In this document: in pieces, positions 1-9,049 of the stretch
How the letters are laid out: each line of letters begins with the position of its first letter
Position numbering within the stretch: the first letter of the stretch is position 1
The notes under the pieces: model-generated
Seen by the model: the letters and a program-made list of their open reading frames with translations, nothing else
Database searches by the model: none
What the model was told of the DNA's origin: nothing
Origin: Rhodanobacteraceae bacterium
GTDB taxonomy: Bacteria; Pseudomonadota; Gammaproteobacteria; Xanthomonadales; Rhodanobacteraceae
Assembly (NCBI GenBank): GCA_030167125.1
Contig: CP126531.1
Span: 2,954,578 to 3,018,577 of the forward strand
DNA length: 64,000 bases
Reading direction: 5' to 3'
Program-made: the position numbers and the translations under genes

Positions 1-2
1 CG

Positions 3-899
3 TGGTTCTGGCGGCAAAACGTCACGATGCGCTGGCGCGATCGCGACTGGGGCGAAGTGCTTGCGGGCGTGCGCTACGGCGTGCCGCTGATGACCAACGA
101 GATCGCCGTGATCCTGCTGGTCACGGTGGACCGGTTGATGCTGCAAGGCCTCACCGGTTCGACCGCTGCCGTCGGTGTTTACAGCGTGGGCGCAAGCCTC
201 GCCTTGCAAGTGAGCGTGATGCTGCATGCGGCGCTGAACGTCAGCTATTTCCAGGTCAGCATCCGCCAGTTCGAAACCGAAGGCCCGGAGGCGGTGCTGC
301 GCACGAAACGTCGCGTCCTGAACGTGCTGGTCTACGTCGTGGTGGCGGCCATGGCGGGGCTGCTGGCGGTCGGCCGCGATGCATTCCTGCTGCTGACCGG
401 CCCCACCAAGGCCGAATCGGTGCCGGTCTTCGTGATCCTGTGCCTGATGTTCATTGCAGGCGGGTTGCTCGAACTCTGCACGTCCGGGCTGCAGCTGTAC
501 AAGCGCTCGATGACGATCCTCACGTTGAGTTCGCTGGCCGCGGTCGTCAACGTCGTCCTGAACGTGCTGCTGATTCCGCGGTTCGGCGTGATGGGCGCGG
601 TCTATGCGACATTCGGAAGCGCCGTGGCATTCGGAGCCGGAAGCTGGACCGTCTGCCCGCGCGATCTCCTGGCGATGCCCAGCGTTCGGGCGACGGCGCT
701 TGCGCTGGCGCTGGGTGCATGGGTGCTGTGGGTCGCATGGGCCACGCAACTGTTCGGCCTCGTTTCGCACCATGCGCGTCTGCTCGCGATGATGTCGTTC
801 GAACTGGTGTTGTTCGCGGGGCCCGCGCTGGTGCTCGATCGGACCTTGCGAAACACATTGCTGGAGCAATGGCAGCGTTGGTGCGGCCGGCAGGCCTGA
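3..899 (+). CDS. Oligosaccharide flippase (Wzx/MOP superfamily), 5'-truncated by window edge
   Basis: The frame is open at the left edge, so only the C-terminal 298 residues are seen; the family is normally 400-500 aa. The visible part is mostly hydrophobic, with about eight membrane-spanning stretches separated by short Arg/Lys-rich loops, and has the look of polysaccharide-biosynthesis flippases that move lipid-linked repeat units across the inner membrane. An internal ATG at 27 is not a likely start, because residues before it continue the same protein. The gene converges on the EPS operon with only 6 bp between the stop codons, and would supply the Wzx step that the operon lacks. A related MATE-type exporter is the main alternative. 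Confidence 0.75.
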   Translation, partial: WFWRQNVTMRWRDRDWGEVLAGVRYGVPLMTNEIAVILLVTVDRLMLQGLTGSTAAVGVYSVGASLALQVSVMLHAALNVSYFQVSIRQFETEGPEAVLRTKRRVLNVLVYVVVAAMAGLLAVGRDAFLLLTGPTKAESVPVFVILCLMFIAGGLLELCTSGLQLYKRSMTILTLSSLAAVVNVVLNVLLIPRFGVMGAVYATFGSAVAFGAGSWTVCPRDLLAMPSVRATALALALGAWVLWVAWATQLFGLVSHHARLLAMMSFELVLFAGPALVLDRTLRNTLLEQWQRWCGRQA

Positions 900-905
900 C
901 GGACT

Positions 906-2099
906 TCAGCCCAGCAGGCGCGCATAGGCCGGCAGCATGGCGCGGCCGATCTGCGCCCAGCCGTAGCGGTGTTCCGCCGCGTTGCGCGCGGCGGCGCCGA
1001 GCCTTCCGATTTCCTCGCGCCGTTTCATCAAGTGCAATACGGAACGCGCAAAGCCATCGGCATCGTCCGCGAACAACGCATCGCGGCCGGGTTCGAGTTC
1101 GATGCCTTCGGCGCCAATGCGGGTCGTGACGATCGCCTTGCCCAGCGCCATCGCTTCGAGCACCTTGAGGCGCGTGCCACTGCCGGCGCGGAGCGGCACC
1201 ACGTACACGCCCGATTCGAGTACCGGTTTGCGCACGTCATCGACAAAGCCGGCGAGTTCGACATTGGCGCGCAGCATTTCGGGTACCACCAGCGAAGCGG
1301 ATTTGCCGACCACCACGAAGCGTGCGCGAGGCTGTTCGGCAAGGATCCGCGGCAAGATGTCCGACAGGAACCATTCGACGCCGTCGCGGTTGGGAAACCA
1401 GCCCATCTGCCCGACGAAAACCATTTGCAACGGCTCGGGCGGCGCGCCGCCGGGGCGATTCATTTCCAGGTCCACGCCGTTGGGTACCACATGGACCGGC
1501 GTGTCCGGCGCCAGTTGTCGCAGTTGCGCGGCGTCGTCTTGCGAACAGGCCAGCACGGCGGATGCGCGCCGGCATGCATCGCGTTCGAACGCGCGCAGCT
1601 TGGGCAGCTGGTTGCGAAGGAAGGCGCGCGCGGCCCCGCGCGGTTCGACATCGATGCGTGCAGCCAACAAGCCGTGCTCGACATTGTGGGCGTTGAGTAC
1701 GACCGGAATGCGCGGATCGATCCCGCTGGCGACGGCCATCAACGGCAGCATGTCGACATGGACGAGATCGAACCGGCCGGCGAGTTCGACGACGCGCCGG
1801 CGCAGTGCGGCGAACGCATATTTGGCGACCACGAACGGCGTGCGCGTGACAACGCTGCGCGCGAGTGCCGACGCCAGCGCGGCGCGCGACTGTTCGGCCG
1901 GGATCGAAAACGCTTCGAACGCCGCCAGCTTGTCACGAAGCGGCGAGCCGGCCGTGGCATCGTCCTCGCCGCGCAGGCAGCTCAACAGGTGCACCTCGTG
2001 TTGCGACGCCAGCGCATCCAGCACGTGGAAGGACCGCAATTGGTGGCCTTCTCTCGGCGGCCATGGCACGCGGCTGGTCAAGGCGAGGATGCGCGCCAT
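906..2099 (-). CDS. Glycosyltransferase family 4, last gene of the EPS operon
   Basis: This 397-residue protein has a GT-B layout. The N-terminus (MARILALTSRVPWPPREG) is followed by a donor-binding half with PNGVDLE near residue 205 and GTRLKVLEAMALGKAIV near residue 310, the E-x7-E-type nucleotide-sugar site. The N-terminus resembles the sugar transferases of exosortase/PEP-CTERM EPS loci (TIGR03087-like), from memory of that family. It probably adds one sugar to the lipid-linked repeat unit at the cytoplasmic face. The ATG at 2099 overlaps the TGA of the preceding gene by one base (TGATG), which argues for translational coupling and against the longer open frame upstream. Acceptor and donor sugars cannot be read from sequence. 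Confidence 0.85.
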   Translation of the reverse strand: MARILALTSRVPWPPREGHQLRSFHVLDALASQHEVHLLSCLRGEDDATAGSPLRDKLAAFEAFSIPAEQSRAALASALARSVVTRTPFVVAKYAFAALRRRVVELAGRFDLVHVDMLPLMAVASGIDPRIPVVLNAHNVEHGLLAARIDVEPRGAARAFLRNQLPKLRAFERDACRRASAVLACSQDDAAQLRQLAPDTPVHVVPNGVDLEMNRPGGAPPEPLQMVFVGQMGWFPNRDGVEWFLSDILPRILAEQPRARFVVVGKSASLVVPEMLRANVELAGFVDDVRKPVLESGVYVVPLRAGSGTRLKVLEAMALGKAIVTTRIGAEGIELEPGRDALFADDADGFARSVLHLMKRREEIGRLGAAARNAAEHRYGWAQIGRAMLPAYARLLG

Positions 2100-3220
2100 C
2101 AGTGTTTTTTCCACAGCGATCGCGAACCGCGCAGCCACGCGGGCAGCGACAGCAGTGCCGCGGAATTCAGCATCACGAAGGTGCCGGCGGTGCCCGCCAG
2201 CGGAATGCGCGCGGTGATGGTGGGGTTGAAGATCGCGATTGCGGCGACGAAGTAAGCCAGCAGTTGCAGCACGAACAACGCAGTGTAGAACGGCCCGCCA
2301 GCGCACAGCGAGGCGATCAGCGCCGCCAGCAGCGCCCACGGCGCGAGCAGTCGCGACAGCTTGTGCGACACGAAGGCGAACCACGCCGGGTTCGTGAACG
2401 GGTTGAGCAGTCGTGGCAGTTTCGCGACGAGCTGCCAGTTGCCCGCAAGCGTACGCAGCTTGCGCCGGAATTCCTCGGCTTCGTCGCGGCTGCCGCTGTC
2501 CAGAGCGACCGCATCGCGCGCCATCCATACCCGTTTCCCCGCAAACAGCACGGCGATCGGAAGATACATGTCGTCGAGGATCAATCCGAGCGGCAGCGTG
2601 GGCGCCAGTTCGCGTCGCATCGCGTGGATGGCACCGCTGACGCCGTGCAACCATCCCAGTCGCGCTTCGCTTGCGCGCAGTGCCGTTTCGATGCGCCAGT
2701 ACAAGCCGATGTCGGCGGGACGGCCGCTGTCATCCGGCTCGATCTCGAGTTCGCCGCTGACGGCGCCGACTTCGGGATCCGCGAAGGATTCCGCGAGCAA
2801 GCGCAACGCGCCGTGGGCGAAGCGTTGGCGCGCGTCGGCGAACACCAGCAGATCCGTGGTTGCGGCTTCGATGCCGGCATTGAGCGCGGCGGCCTTGCCG
2901 CCGTTGTGCTCGAGCCGAACGACACGGACACGCACGTCGCCGATCCCGGCCGCGTCCGCGGTGCCGTCGTTGCTGCCATCGTCCACCACGATCACGTGCA
3001 GGTTTTCCGGCGGGTAGTCCTGGTCGAGGATGTCGCGCACGCGCGCCGCGATGCGAGGCGATTCGTTGTGCGCGGCCACGATGACGGTCAGCGGCGGCGC
3101 CAGCGGTTCACGTGCGGGTTCGCTTCCCAGCAACCGCGCAAGCCCGATCGCCAGCACGGGGTAGCCGACGTATGCGTAGGCCACGATCGCCAGGGCGATC
3201 CAGAACAGCCAGATGCTCAT
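2099..3220 (-). CDS. Membrane-associated glycosyltransferase family 2
   Basis: The 373-residue protein starts with a membrane helix (MSIWLFWIALAIVAYAYVGY). A GT-A catalytic domain follows, with VVDDGSNDGT near residue 80, a DxD-position FADAR near residue 126 and LDDMYLP near residue 215. About three membrane helices lie at the C-terminus after residue 285. This is the layout of processive or membrane-anchored GT2 enzymes such as those of hyaluronan or EPS systems. Its ATG overlaps the TGA of the upstream deacetylase gene by 4 bp. Within the operon it probably extends or starts the repeat unit. Whether it is processive cannot be judged, because no QxxRW motif is obvious. Confidence 0.85.
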   Translation of the reverse strand: MSIWLFWIALAIVAYAYVGYPVLAIGLARLLGSEPAREPLAPPLTVIVAAHNESPRIAARVRDILDQDYPPENLHVIVVDDGSNDGTADAAGIGDVRVRVVRLEHNGGKAAALNAGIEAATTDLLVFADARQRFAHGALRLLAESFADPEVGAVSGELEIEPDDSGRPADIGLYWRIETALRASEARLGWLHGVSGAIHAMRRELAPTLPLGLILDDMYLPIAVLFAGKRVWMARDAVALDSGSRDEAEEFRRKLRTLAGNWQLVAKLPRLLNPFTNPAWFAFVSHKLSRLLAPWALLAALIASLCAGGPFYTALFVLQLLAYFVAAIAIFNPTITARIPLAGTAGTFVMLNSAALLSLPAWLRGSRSLWKKH

Positions 3221-3987
3221 CGCGCCAGCAGCCGCGCGCGCAGGCGCTGGTAGCGGTCGTTGCCCAGCAGCCGTTTGGGTACGCGCAGCGCACGGAACCG
3301 TGCTTGTGCAAGGCGCGGGCGCCAGCCGCGCCACGCGACCAGTGCGGCGAAGTCCGCCAGCGGAAGTCCGCGGGTGACCGCGATGCGCTGGTAGCACTCG
3401 TGCGTGCGGCGATCCAGATTGCATCCGGGCATCGATCCGAGCACATGGCGGTAGCCGAGCCGCAAGGCGGTATCGCGTTCGCGCCCCGCGCCGCGGCCGC
3501 CCGGAAAAGCGATGGCGGTGACGGGTTGGCCGCTGACGGTTTCGAGGCGTTGCTTGCTGTCACGCAATTCCGCATACATCGCGGATTCGTCGAGATCTTC
3601 GAGGAAGCGGTGACTGCGGCCGTGCGACTGTACGCCCATGCCGGCGTCAGCGAGCGCGCGGATGTGTCCGGTCTCGAGCATGCCGGGCTGCCCGACGAAG
3701 TCACTCGTGATGAAAAATTCCGCAACCATGCCTCGCTCGCGAAGCAACGGCAGGGCGACGTTGTAATTGGAAACGTCACCGTCGTCGAAGCTGATGACGA
3801 TTGGTTTGCCGCTGCCCGTTGCGGCACCATCCAATCTAGTGCTGCGGAAACCGTTTTCCATCAGCCAATCGAGTTGCGCCGCGAACTCCGTGGGCGACAC
3901 GCTGTACACCGGCTCGAAACGCCCCGGGTCCGCATCGCTGGCGTGCAAGCCGTGATACATCAGGACCGGCAAGCCCGCGTCAGCCAT
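3217..3987 (-). CDS. Polysaccharide deacetylase (NodB-type, CE4)
   Basis: This 256-residue protein carries the CE4 signature: SFDDGD near residue 67 (catalytic base and metal Asp), a histidine pair in SHGRSH near residue 120, and AFPGGR near residue 155. The usual H-[ST]-x-x-H has Gly in the S/T place, which is a mild deviation. No signal peptide is seen, so it may act on cytoplasmic or lipid-linked substrate, as do the deacetylases of exosortase-type EPS loci. It overlaps the preceding O-antigen-ligase gene by 8 bp and the following GT2 gene by 4 bp. The likely role is N-deacetylation of an amino sugar in the repeat unit or polymer; the substrate is not determined. Confidence 0.88.
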   Translation of the reverse strand: MADAGLPVLMYHGLHASDADPGRFEPVYSVSPTEFAAQLDWLMENGFRSTRLDGAATGSGKPIVISFDDGDVSNYNVALPLLRERGMVAEFFITSDFVGQPGMLETGHIRALADAGMGVQSHGRSHRFLEDLDESAMYAELRDSKQRLETVSGQPVTAIAFPGGRGAGRERDTALRLGYRHVLGSMPGCNLDRRTHECYQRIAVTRGLPLADFAALVAWRGWRPRLAQARFRALRVPKRLLGNDRYQRLRARLLAR

Positions 3988-5365
3988 GGCCGGAGGACTC
4001 CCTGAGTGTCTGCTGCGCCTTGCGCAGTCGGGCCGGCAGCGCGAATCGGGGAGGTGGCGGCGCGGCCGTGCCGACGGCAGGCGTATTGCCGGCGGCGCGT
4101 TCCGCCAAGGCGAACTCGCGCGCCTTCAGGCACAGCGCCAGCAGCACCCAGTAGTAACCGATCATGACCGTGTAGGTAAATCGGTCCCCCCAGATGTTCG
4201 TGACGACGAGTGCGGGCCAGACGCCGCACATGCCGAGTCCCAATGCGTATCCCAGGCTGCCCGGTGGCGAATCACGGAATGTTCGCCAGGCAACGCGCGC
4301 CATGCTCAGGAACATCCCGATGGTGATCAGCAAGCCCGGCAAGCCCTTCTCGGCGAGTTCGCGCACGAAAAAATTGTGCGCGTCCATGCCGTAAGGGCTC
4401 GCATCGGCAAACGTTCCAAGGCCGATGCCCGTCAGCGGGTGCTGCGTGAATTCCTTCCAGGCAATGCCCCAGAACACGTAACGCATGTCCGTGCTCTCGT
4501 CGGCTGCGCTCGCCTCGACATGAGTGTCGTTGAACCGCTCCGTTACCGAGTGCGGCAGCAGGGGCGGGACGATCAGTATTGCCAACAACACCGGTATCGC
4601 CAGCTTGAAACGGCCACGCCACAGCAGCAGGATTACCGCCGCGCCGAGCAGGATGGTCACGTAACTGGTGCGTGAGTAGCTCCACAGCATGCCCAACACC
4701 ATGCACGCGATGCCCATCACGAGCAGCGCGCGCCAGGTTTTGGACAACTTCGTCGCGATCAGGATTGCAAACAGAACGAGCGCCATGGTGACGCAGAACG
4801 AGGCAAATTCGTTGGCGCCGAGCAGCGCGAACGTCCCGTGGATGCGCAAATCGTCGTTGTAGCTGTAGCCCGCCACCGACGCATGCTGTGACCAGGTAAC
4901 GCGCAGGATGTACGGCATCGGCAGAATCATCGCCAGCAGTACACGCTTCAGCGAGTTCCAGTCGGTGACGCTCAGCTGCGCCACGAAGAAAAGCAGGACA
5001 CCGATGGCGGAATCCTTGAACGCATTGAATCGCTGGCCCGCGGTGGGTGACGGAACCATCGAGAAGCCCACCAGCAGCGCAAAGCAGCAGTAGCCGAGAT
5101 AGAGCCATACCCAACGATCCAGCCGGCTCCACTTGGCCAGATGCCCGCCCCCGCGCCACGCAGCGATCAAAGCAAGCAGGAATCCGATGTTGAGGAAGTT
5201 GAGGCCTCCCGGAAGGCTCGGCATGTGGCCGGTCTGCAGGTTCTGCAGCGGCAGCAGGAACAGGAATGCATACAGCAACCAGTTGTGCCGTGCCTCCAGC
5301 GCGCCTGCGGTGGCAGCGGGCGCGGCACCAAGGTGCGGCCGGCGGTCAAGCGACGAGATGGCCAT
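3980..5365 (-). CDS. O-antigen ligase/polymerase family membrane protein of the EPS operon
   Basis: The 461-residue protein is polytopic, with about eleven hydrophobic helices and a large periplasmic loop around residues 290-350 containing FNDTH and TGIGLGTFADASP. This is the Wzy/WaaL-type layout seen in O-antigen ligase (PF04932) proteins. In an EPS operon without another polymerase, it is the best candidate for polymerising repeat units in the periplasm. I chose the ATG at 5365, which overlaps the upstream glycosyltransferase by 20 bp. An ATG at 5398 would add 11 residues and is possible. A second, unrelated-looking family member lies at 55301-56611 in the LPS region. Confidence 0.82.
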   Translation of the reverse strand: MAISSLDRRPHLGAAPAATAGALEARHNWLLYAFLFLLPLQNLQTGHMPSLPGGLNFLNIGFLLALIAAWRGGGHLAKWSRLDRWVWLYLGYCCFALLVGFSMVPSPTAGQRFNAFKDSAIGVLLFFVAQLSVTDWNSLKRVLLAMILPMPYILRVTWSQHASVAGYSYNDDLRIHGTFALLGANEFASFCVTMALVLFAILIATKLSKTWRALLVMGIACMVLGMLWSYSRTSYVTILLGAAVILLLWRGRFKLAIPVLLAILIVPPLLPHSVTERFNDTHVEASAADESTDMRYVFWGIAWKEFTQHPLTGIGLGTFADASPYGMDAHNFFVRELAEKGLPGLLITIGMFLSMARVAWRTFRDSPPGSLGYALGLGMCGVWPALVVTNIWGDRFTYTVMIGYYWVLLALCLKAREFALAERAAGNTPAVGTAAPPPPRFALPARLRKAQQTLRESSGHG

Positions 5366-6482
5366 GTCCGGTTTCCAGGGACCGATAGACGTCAGCATAG
5401 TCATGCGCCATGCGGACGACAGAATAGCGTTCTTCGACACGTTGCCGCAGTTGCGTAGCCGGCATGCATCGGGACAGCGCGCCCCGCATGGCCTTGGCAA
5501 GCGCGTCGGTGTTTCCGGCAGCCACCACTTGTGCATCCAGACTGTCCAGCACCGCGGCGACCTGGCCGACCCCGGTGGCAACCACTTGGCGTTCGCAGGC
5601 CATGGCTTCCAGCAGCGCAAGCGGCAATCCCTCGCTCAAGGACGGCATGACGAAGCAATCGAACAGCGGATAAATGCGTTCTGGATCGCTGCGCGCCCCG
5701 AGCAGGCGGACACGCGTGCCGAGTCCGGATTCATGCAAGCTTTTCTCGCATTCTCCGCGTTGTGGTCCGTCGCCCGCGAGCACCAGCCATGCGTTCGGAA
5801 CATCCCGCGCGACCTGCGTGAAGGCGTCCAGCAGGCCGAGCGGATTCTTTTCGGGACTTAGCCGCATCACGCCGCCGAACACGAACGCGTCGTGCGGAAT
5901 GCCGAGTTCGTCACGCGACAACCCGGGGACATCGGCGCGGAAGCGCGTCGTGTCGATGCCATTCTCGACCAGGATGATTCGTTCGCCAGGAACGCCCGCC
6001 TCGACAAGCGGCTGGCGCATGGATTCCGAAACGATGCAGACGCGCTGGATGCGCCTCAACATCCACAGTTCCAGCAGCCTGTAGAGCCACAGTGCGCGCG
6101 TGTTGGTCACCCAGCCGTGCAGCGTGGAAACGATTGGAACGCCGGGAAATGCGCGACGGGCGCGCAGCGCGTAAAACGCGCCCTTGTAACCGTGCACGTG
6201 CAACAACGTGTGCGCACGCTGCTGCAGTTGTGCCCGCAATGCCCGCGTGGTGGCGTGATCGAGCCGTCCCGAACAGGGAAGACGAACGGCCGGTATGCCG
6301 ATCGACCGCGCGTACTCGTACAACGGCTGCTCGCGCAAATGCGGGTTGTCGATGCAGGCGACGGTGCTGTCGATGCCCAGCGCCGCCAGCGCCGGAACCA
6401 GGCCAAGCACGGCATGTTCGGCGCCATACACACCGGCGCTCGAGAAGACGTGCAGAATGTGCAGGTCAGTCGGCATGGACAA
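5346..6482 (-). CDS. Glycosyltransferase family 4
   Basis: The protein has 378 residues in a GT-B fold. The N-terminal half contains HILHVFSSAGVYGAEHAVLG, a Gly-rich acceptor-side loop. The donor half contains ENGIDTTRF near residue 190, VMRLSPEKNPLGLLDAF near residue 222 and SLSEGLPLALLEAMA near residue 300, which is the E-x7-E nucleotide-sugar site. It probably adds a sugar to the EPS repeat unit on the cytoplasmic side of the inner membrane. Its start overlaps the end of the preceding glycosyltransferase by 17 bp and its end overlaps the ligase gene by 20 bp, so the group is transcribed and probably translated as one unit. Sugar specificity is unknown. Confidence 0.88.
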   Translation of the reverse strand: MSMPTDLHILHVFSSAGVYGAEHAVLGLVPALAALGIDSTVACIDNPHLREQPLYEYARSIGIPAVRLPCSGRLDHATTRALRAQLQQRAHTLLHVHGYKGAFYALRARRAFPGVPIVSTLHGWVTNTRALWLYRLLELWMLRRIQRVCIVSESMRQPLVEAGVPGERIILVENGIDTTRFRADVPGLSRDELGIPHDAFVFGGVMRLSPEKNPLGLLDAFTQVARDVPNAWLVLAGDGPQRGECEKSLHESGLGTRVRLLGARSDPERIYPLFDCFVMPSLSEGLPLALLEAMACERQVVATGVGQVAAVLDSLDAQVVAAGNTDALAKAMRGALSRCMPATQLRQRVEERYSVVRMAHDYADVYRSLETGHGHLVA

Positions 6483-7626
6483 GTTCGAGGTAGAGTGACG
6501 CGTAGGCTTGCGTCATGCTTTCCAGCGAATGATGGCCGACGACGCGCGACCGTGCCGCGGCGCCCATCCGGTTGCGCAAATCGGGATTGGGCAGCAGGGC
6601 ACCGACGGCTTCTGCCATCGCATCCGGATCGCGCGCCGGTACCAGCACGCCACGGTCGTCATCGACCAGATCCGGGTTGCCGCCGACGCGGGTGGCGACG
6701 ACCGGCAAGCCGCAGGCCTGGGCTTCGAGGATGGCGTTGGAAAGTCCTTCCGTGTCGGAGGCGAGCACGAACACATCCAGCGCGGGCAACAACGCGTCCA
6801 CGTCCTTGCGCGACCCGAGCATGTGCACGCCGTCTTCGACTTGTCGTGCGCGGGCCTGCGCCTCGATGTCGCTTCGCAGCGGGCCCTCGCCAACCAGCAG
6901 CAAGTGCGCCTGCGGGCATGTGTCGCGAATCCGCGCGTAAGCATCTATCAGGTCGACATGCCGCTTGACCGCGAACAAGTCGGCGACGCAGCCGATCAGC
7001 AGGGCGTCGGAGCCGAAGCCGAACTGCGTGCAAAGGCGCTGATGGGCGCTCGGGTCGGGTTTGAAACGCGCCGCATCGACGCCGTTCGGGATGCACAGCA
7101 TGCGGCGGCGTGGCGCGTGTTCCAGCGAGGCGACGGCATCGAGAACGGCCGGGGAAGGCGCGAGGATCCGGTCGTAGCGATGGTTCAGCAATCGCGAAGC
7201 GAAGCGCAATCTGGCGCCCTTGAGAAAGCCGGTGTCGCGGCGATTGGATATCCGGATCGCATTGAGCGGACCGCGCGGCAGCAGCGCATTGAGAAAGTCG
7301 GCGTTCTCGTGTTGCGACTGGATGACGTGGAAGCCGTTTTCGAGGACCCGGCGGCGCAGCACGTTGTACGCGCGCATGCCCGATCGGCCGTACACCGCCC
7401 CGCATGGCAGGTACTCGAGATTGACGCCCACCGCGACCGAGGTCTCGTGCACCCGCGCAGACGGCGGCGGCTCCTCGCACAACTGGATCACGGTTATTGC
7501 AAACCGTGCTTGCGGAAGCCCATTCACCAGGTTGCGAAGGAACCGCTCGCTGCCGCCGGAAACCGTTATCGGGCTGTCGGTGAGGAAGAGCAACCGCACG
7601 GGCTGCGACGAAATAGGCTCGCGCAT
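6466..7626 (-). CDS. Glycosyltransferase family 4
   Basis: The protein has 386 residues from the ATG at 7626, which begins MREPISSQPVRLLFLTDSP. The open frame continues upstream to 7836 but would run into the preceding beta-barrel gene, so the shorter start 13 bp after that gene is preferred. GT-B features are a Gly-rich loop (ITVSGGSERFLRNLV), PNGVDAARFK in the linker region and DTEGLSNAILEAQACGLPVV near residue 300. It is similar in plan to the next gene in the operon but clearly a different enzyme, so at least two successive GT4 transfers are expected. Donor and acceptor are not known. Confidence 0.87.
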   Translation of the reverse strand: MREPISSQPVRLLFLTDSPITVSGGSERFLRNLVNGLPQARFAITVIQLCEEPPPSARVHETSVAVGVNLEYLPCGAVYGRSGMRAYNVLRRRVLENGFHVIQSQHENADFLNALLPRGPLNAIRISNRRDTGFLKGARLRFASRLLNHRYDRILAPSPAVLDAVASLEHAPRRRMLCIPNGVDAARFKPDPSAHQRLCTQFGFGSDALLIGCVADLFAVKRHVDLIDAYARIRDTCPQAHLLLVGEGPLRSDIEAQARARQVEDGVHMLGSRKDVDALLPALDVFVLASDTEGLSNAILEAQACGLPVVATRVGGNPDLVDDDRGVLVPARDPDAMAEAVGALLPNPDLRNRMGAAARSRVVGHHSLESMTQAYASLYLELVHAD

Positions 7627-7639
7627 GTCCACGATCGCA

Positions 7640-9028
7640 TCAGCGGCGGTAATACAGGAACGCGAACACCTCGTTCTCGGTGTATCCGAATCCGGGACGG
7701 GTGGAATGGCGCTGGTCATGGCGGAACGCCACGCTCCAGCTCCAGTGCGGCGTGAGTTCCTTCGACAAATTGATTGTCGCTGTGTGATCGCGGTCGCGGC
7801 TGTTGTCCGAGATGTATTCCGTGGTTTGATCGCCAACGGTGACGCCCAAGGTCGTGAGCGGCGTCAGCAAATAGCTCATGCCGGCAACTACACCGTAGCC
7901 GTTTTGCGACAGATCACCCCCGTTCAACTGCCGCAACTGTCCGTAATAAGGCGAAAGCGTGAAATTGAAGCGGTCGCCGCGGTAGCCGTACCCGACACTG
8001 ATGTTGCGCTCACGAAAGACGGCCGGCGAGATGACAGTCCGCCCGACCAATACCGTGGGGCTGGTCAATTGGGCGCTGCCGAGGTCCGGCGGTTGGACGA
8101 GGTTAGCGGTGGCATCGGCAAGCTGGTCGACGCCGCTGGCCTGTAGTGTGTTGCGTGCGTCAGCGCGCCAGGAGATCGATGCGCGCGCCAGCAGCCCGGA
8201 ATGGCCAGGCTGGTTCTGCGAGAAGTCGACTCGGCTTCCCCCGAGGGCAAAATCCAGATCCGTACGCGCGAGATTGCTTTGGTAGCGCGCATAGGCGTTG
8301 TATTGGTCATAGCGCGTCGCTGCGGCAAGCGGATTTGCATCATTGAAGCGGACGTCGATGCCTTCCAGGTTCAACGACAGATGATTGGTGAGACTGAGAT
8401 CGCGAACCAGGCGCAAGGCTCCCATGCCACGTTCGGAGTTGAAATCCTTAGTCTTGGAGGCAGTCGTGTTGATGTAACGCAAATCAGCCTGACCCTGCCA
8501 TCCGCTGTCGCCACCCAGCTTGAACGCCAGCGTCGGGCCGGTAGCGAAAACATTGACCTGCTGCTGGTTGGACGGTGCGTTGCCATAACGCGTATTCACC
8601 GGTTCCACGCTGCTGTAGTCCTGCAGCACGAAATTGAGCCGCTGCGGCGAGATCACCCAGTTCATTTGCCCCGTCAGCTGACCACGGAATTCGTTGCCCA
8701 GATAACCGCCCAGATAGTCGGTGTATTGCAGCAGCCCGACAACTTGTGTCTGGAGCGTCGAGCCCTGCTGGTTGAAGGTGAAGTTGAAGGATGGTTCAAG
8801 GATGTTCTGGCTGACGGTGTCGGTGGCACTGCGTGTCAGGTTGTCGGTGCGCCCCACGCCGAACCCGATTGCATAATCGAAAAGCGGCGGCGACTGCGCG
8901 GGTGGTGCGAAAGGGTCCACCGGCTCGGTCTGGGGTGACGGCTGGGTTGGTTGGACCTGCGCAAAGGCTGCCGGCGTGCCGGCGAGCGCCAGCACGATGG
9001 CGGCGGCGAGTGAACTGGTTCCCCGCAT
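7640..9028 (-). CDS. Outer-membrane beta-barrel protein of the EPS operon
   Basis: This 462-residue protein has a signal peptide of about 23 residues ending in AAFA. A Pro/Gln-rich spacer follows, then some 400 residues of alternating polar and aromatic strands, which is typical of a large outer-membrane beta-barrel. It has repeated Asn/Gln/Tyr-rich turns and no cysteine. In exosortase-type EPS loci a barrel protein of similar length and place (TIGR03016-like or EpsL-like) follows the chain-length and kinase genes, and I infer the same role in EPS export or outer-surface assembly. The family assignment is from layout and position rather than a recognised motif. It lies 21 bp after the kinase-like gene and 13 bp before the next glycosyltransferase. 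Confidence 0.72.
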   Translation of the reverse strand: MRGTSSLAAAIVLALAGTPAAFAQVQPTQPSPQTEPVDPFAPPAQSPPLFDYAIGFGVGRTDNLTRSATDTVSQNILEPSFNFTFNQQGSTLQTQVVGLLQYTDYLGGYLGNEFRGQLTGQMNWVISPQRLNFVLQDYSSVEPVNTRYGNAPSNQQQVNVFATGPTLAFKLGGDSGWQGQADLRYINTTASKTKDFNSERGMGALRLVRDLSLTNHLSLNLEGIDVRFNDANPLAAATRYDQYNAYARYQSNLARTDLDFALGGSRVDFSQNQPGHSGLLARASISWRADARNTLQASGVDQLADATANLVQPPDLGSAQLTSPTVLVGRTVISPAVFRERNISVGYGYRGDRFNFTLSPYYGQLRQLNGGDLSQNGYGVVAGMSYLLTPLTTLGVTVGDQTTEYISDNSRDRDHTATINLSKELTPHWSWSVAFRHDQRHSTRPGFGYTENEVFAFLYYRR

Positions 9029-9049
9029 GGTTCCCCTCCGGCACGCGGC

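Noticed and set aside
2100..2654. 5' extension of the last glycosyltransferase of the EPS operon
   Set aside because: It lies antisense-frame to the GT2 gene and has no GT similarity; the ATG at 2099 fits both overlap and family start.
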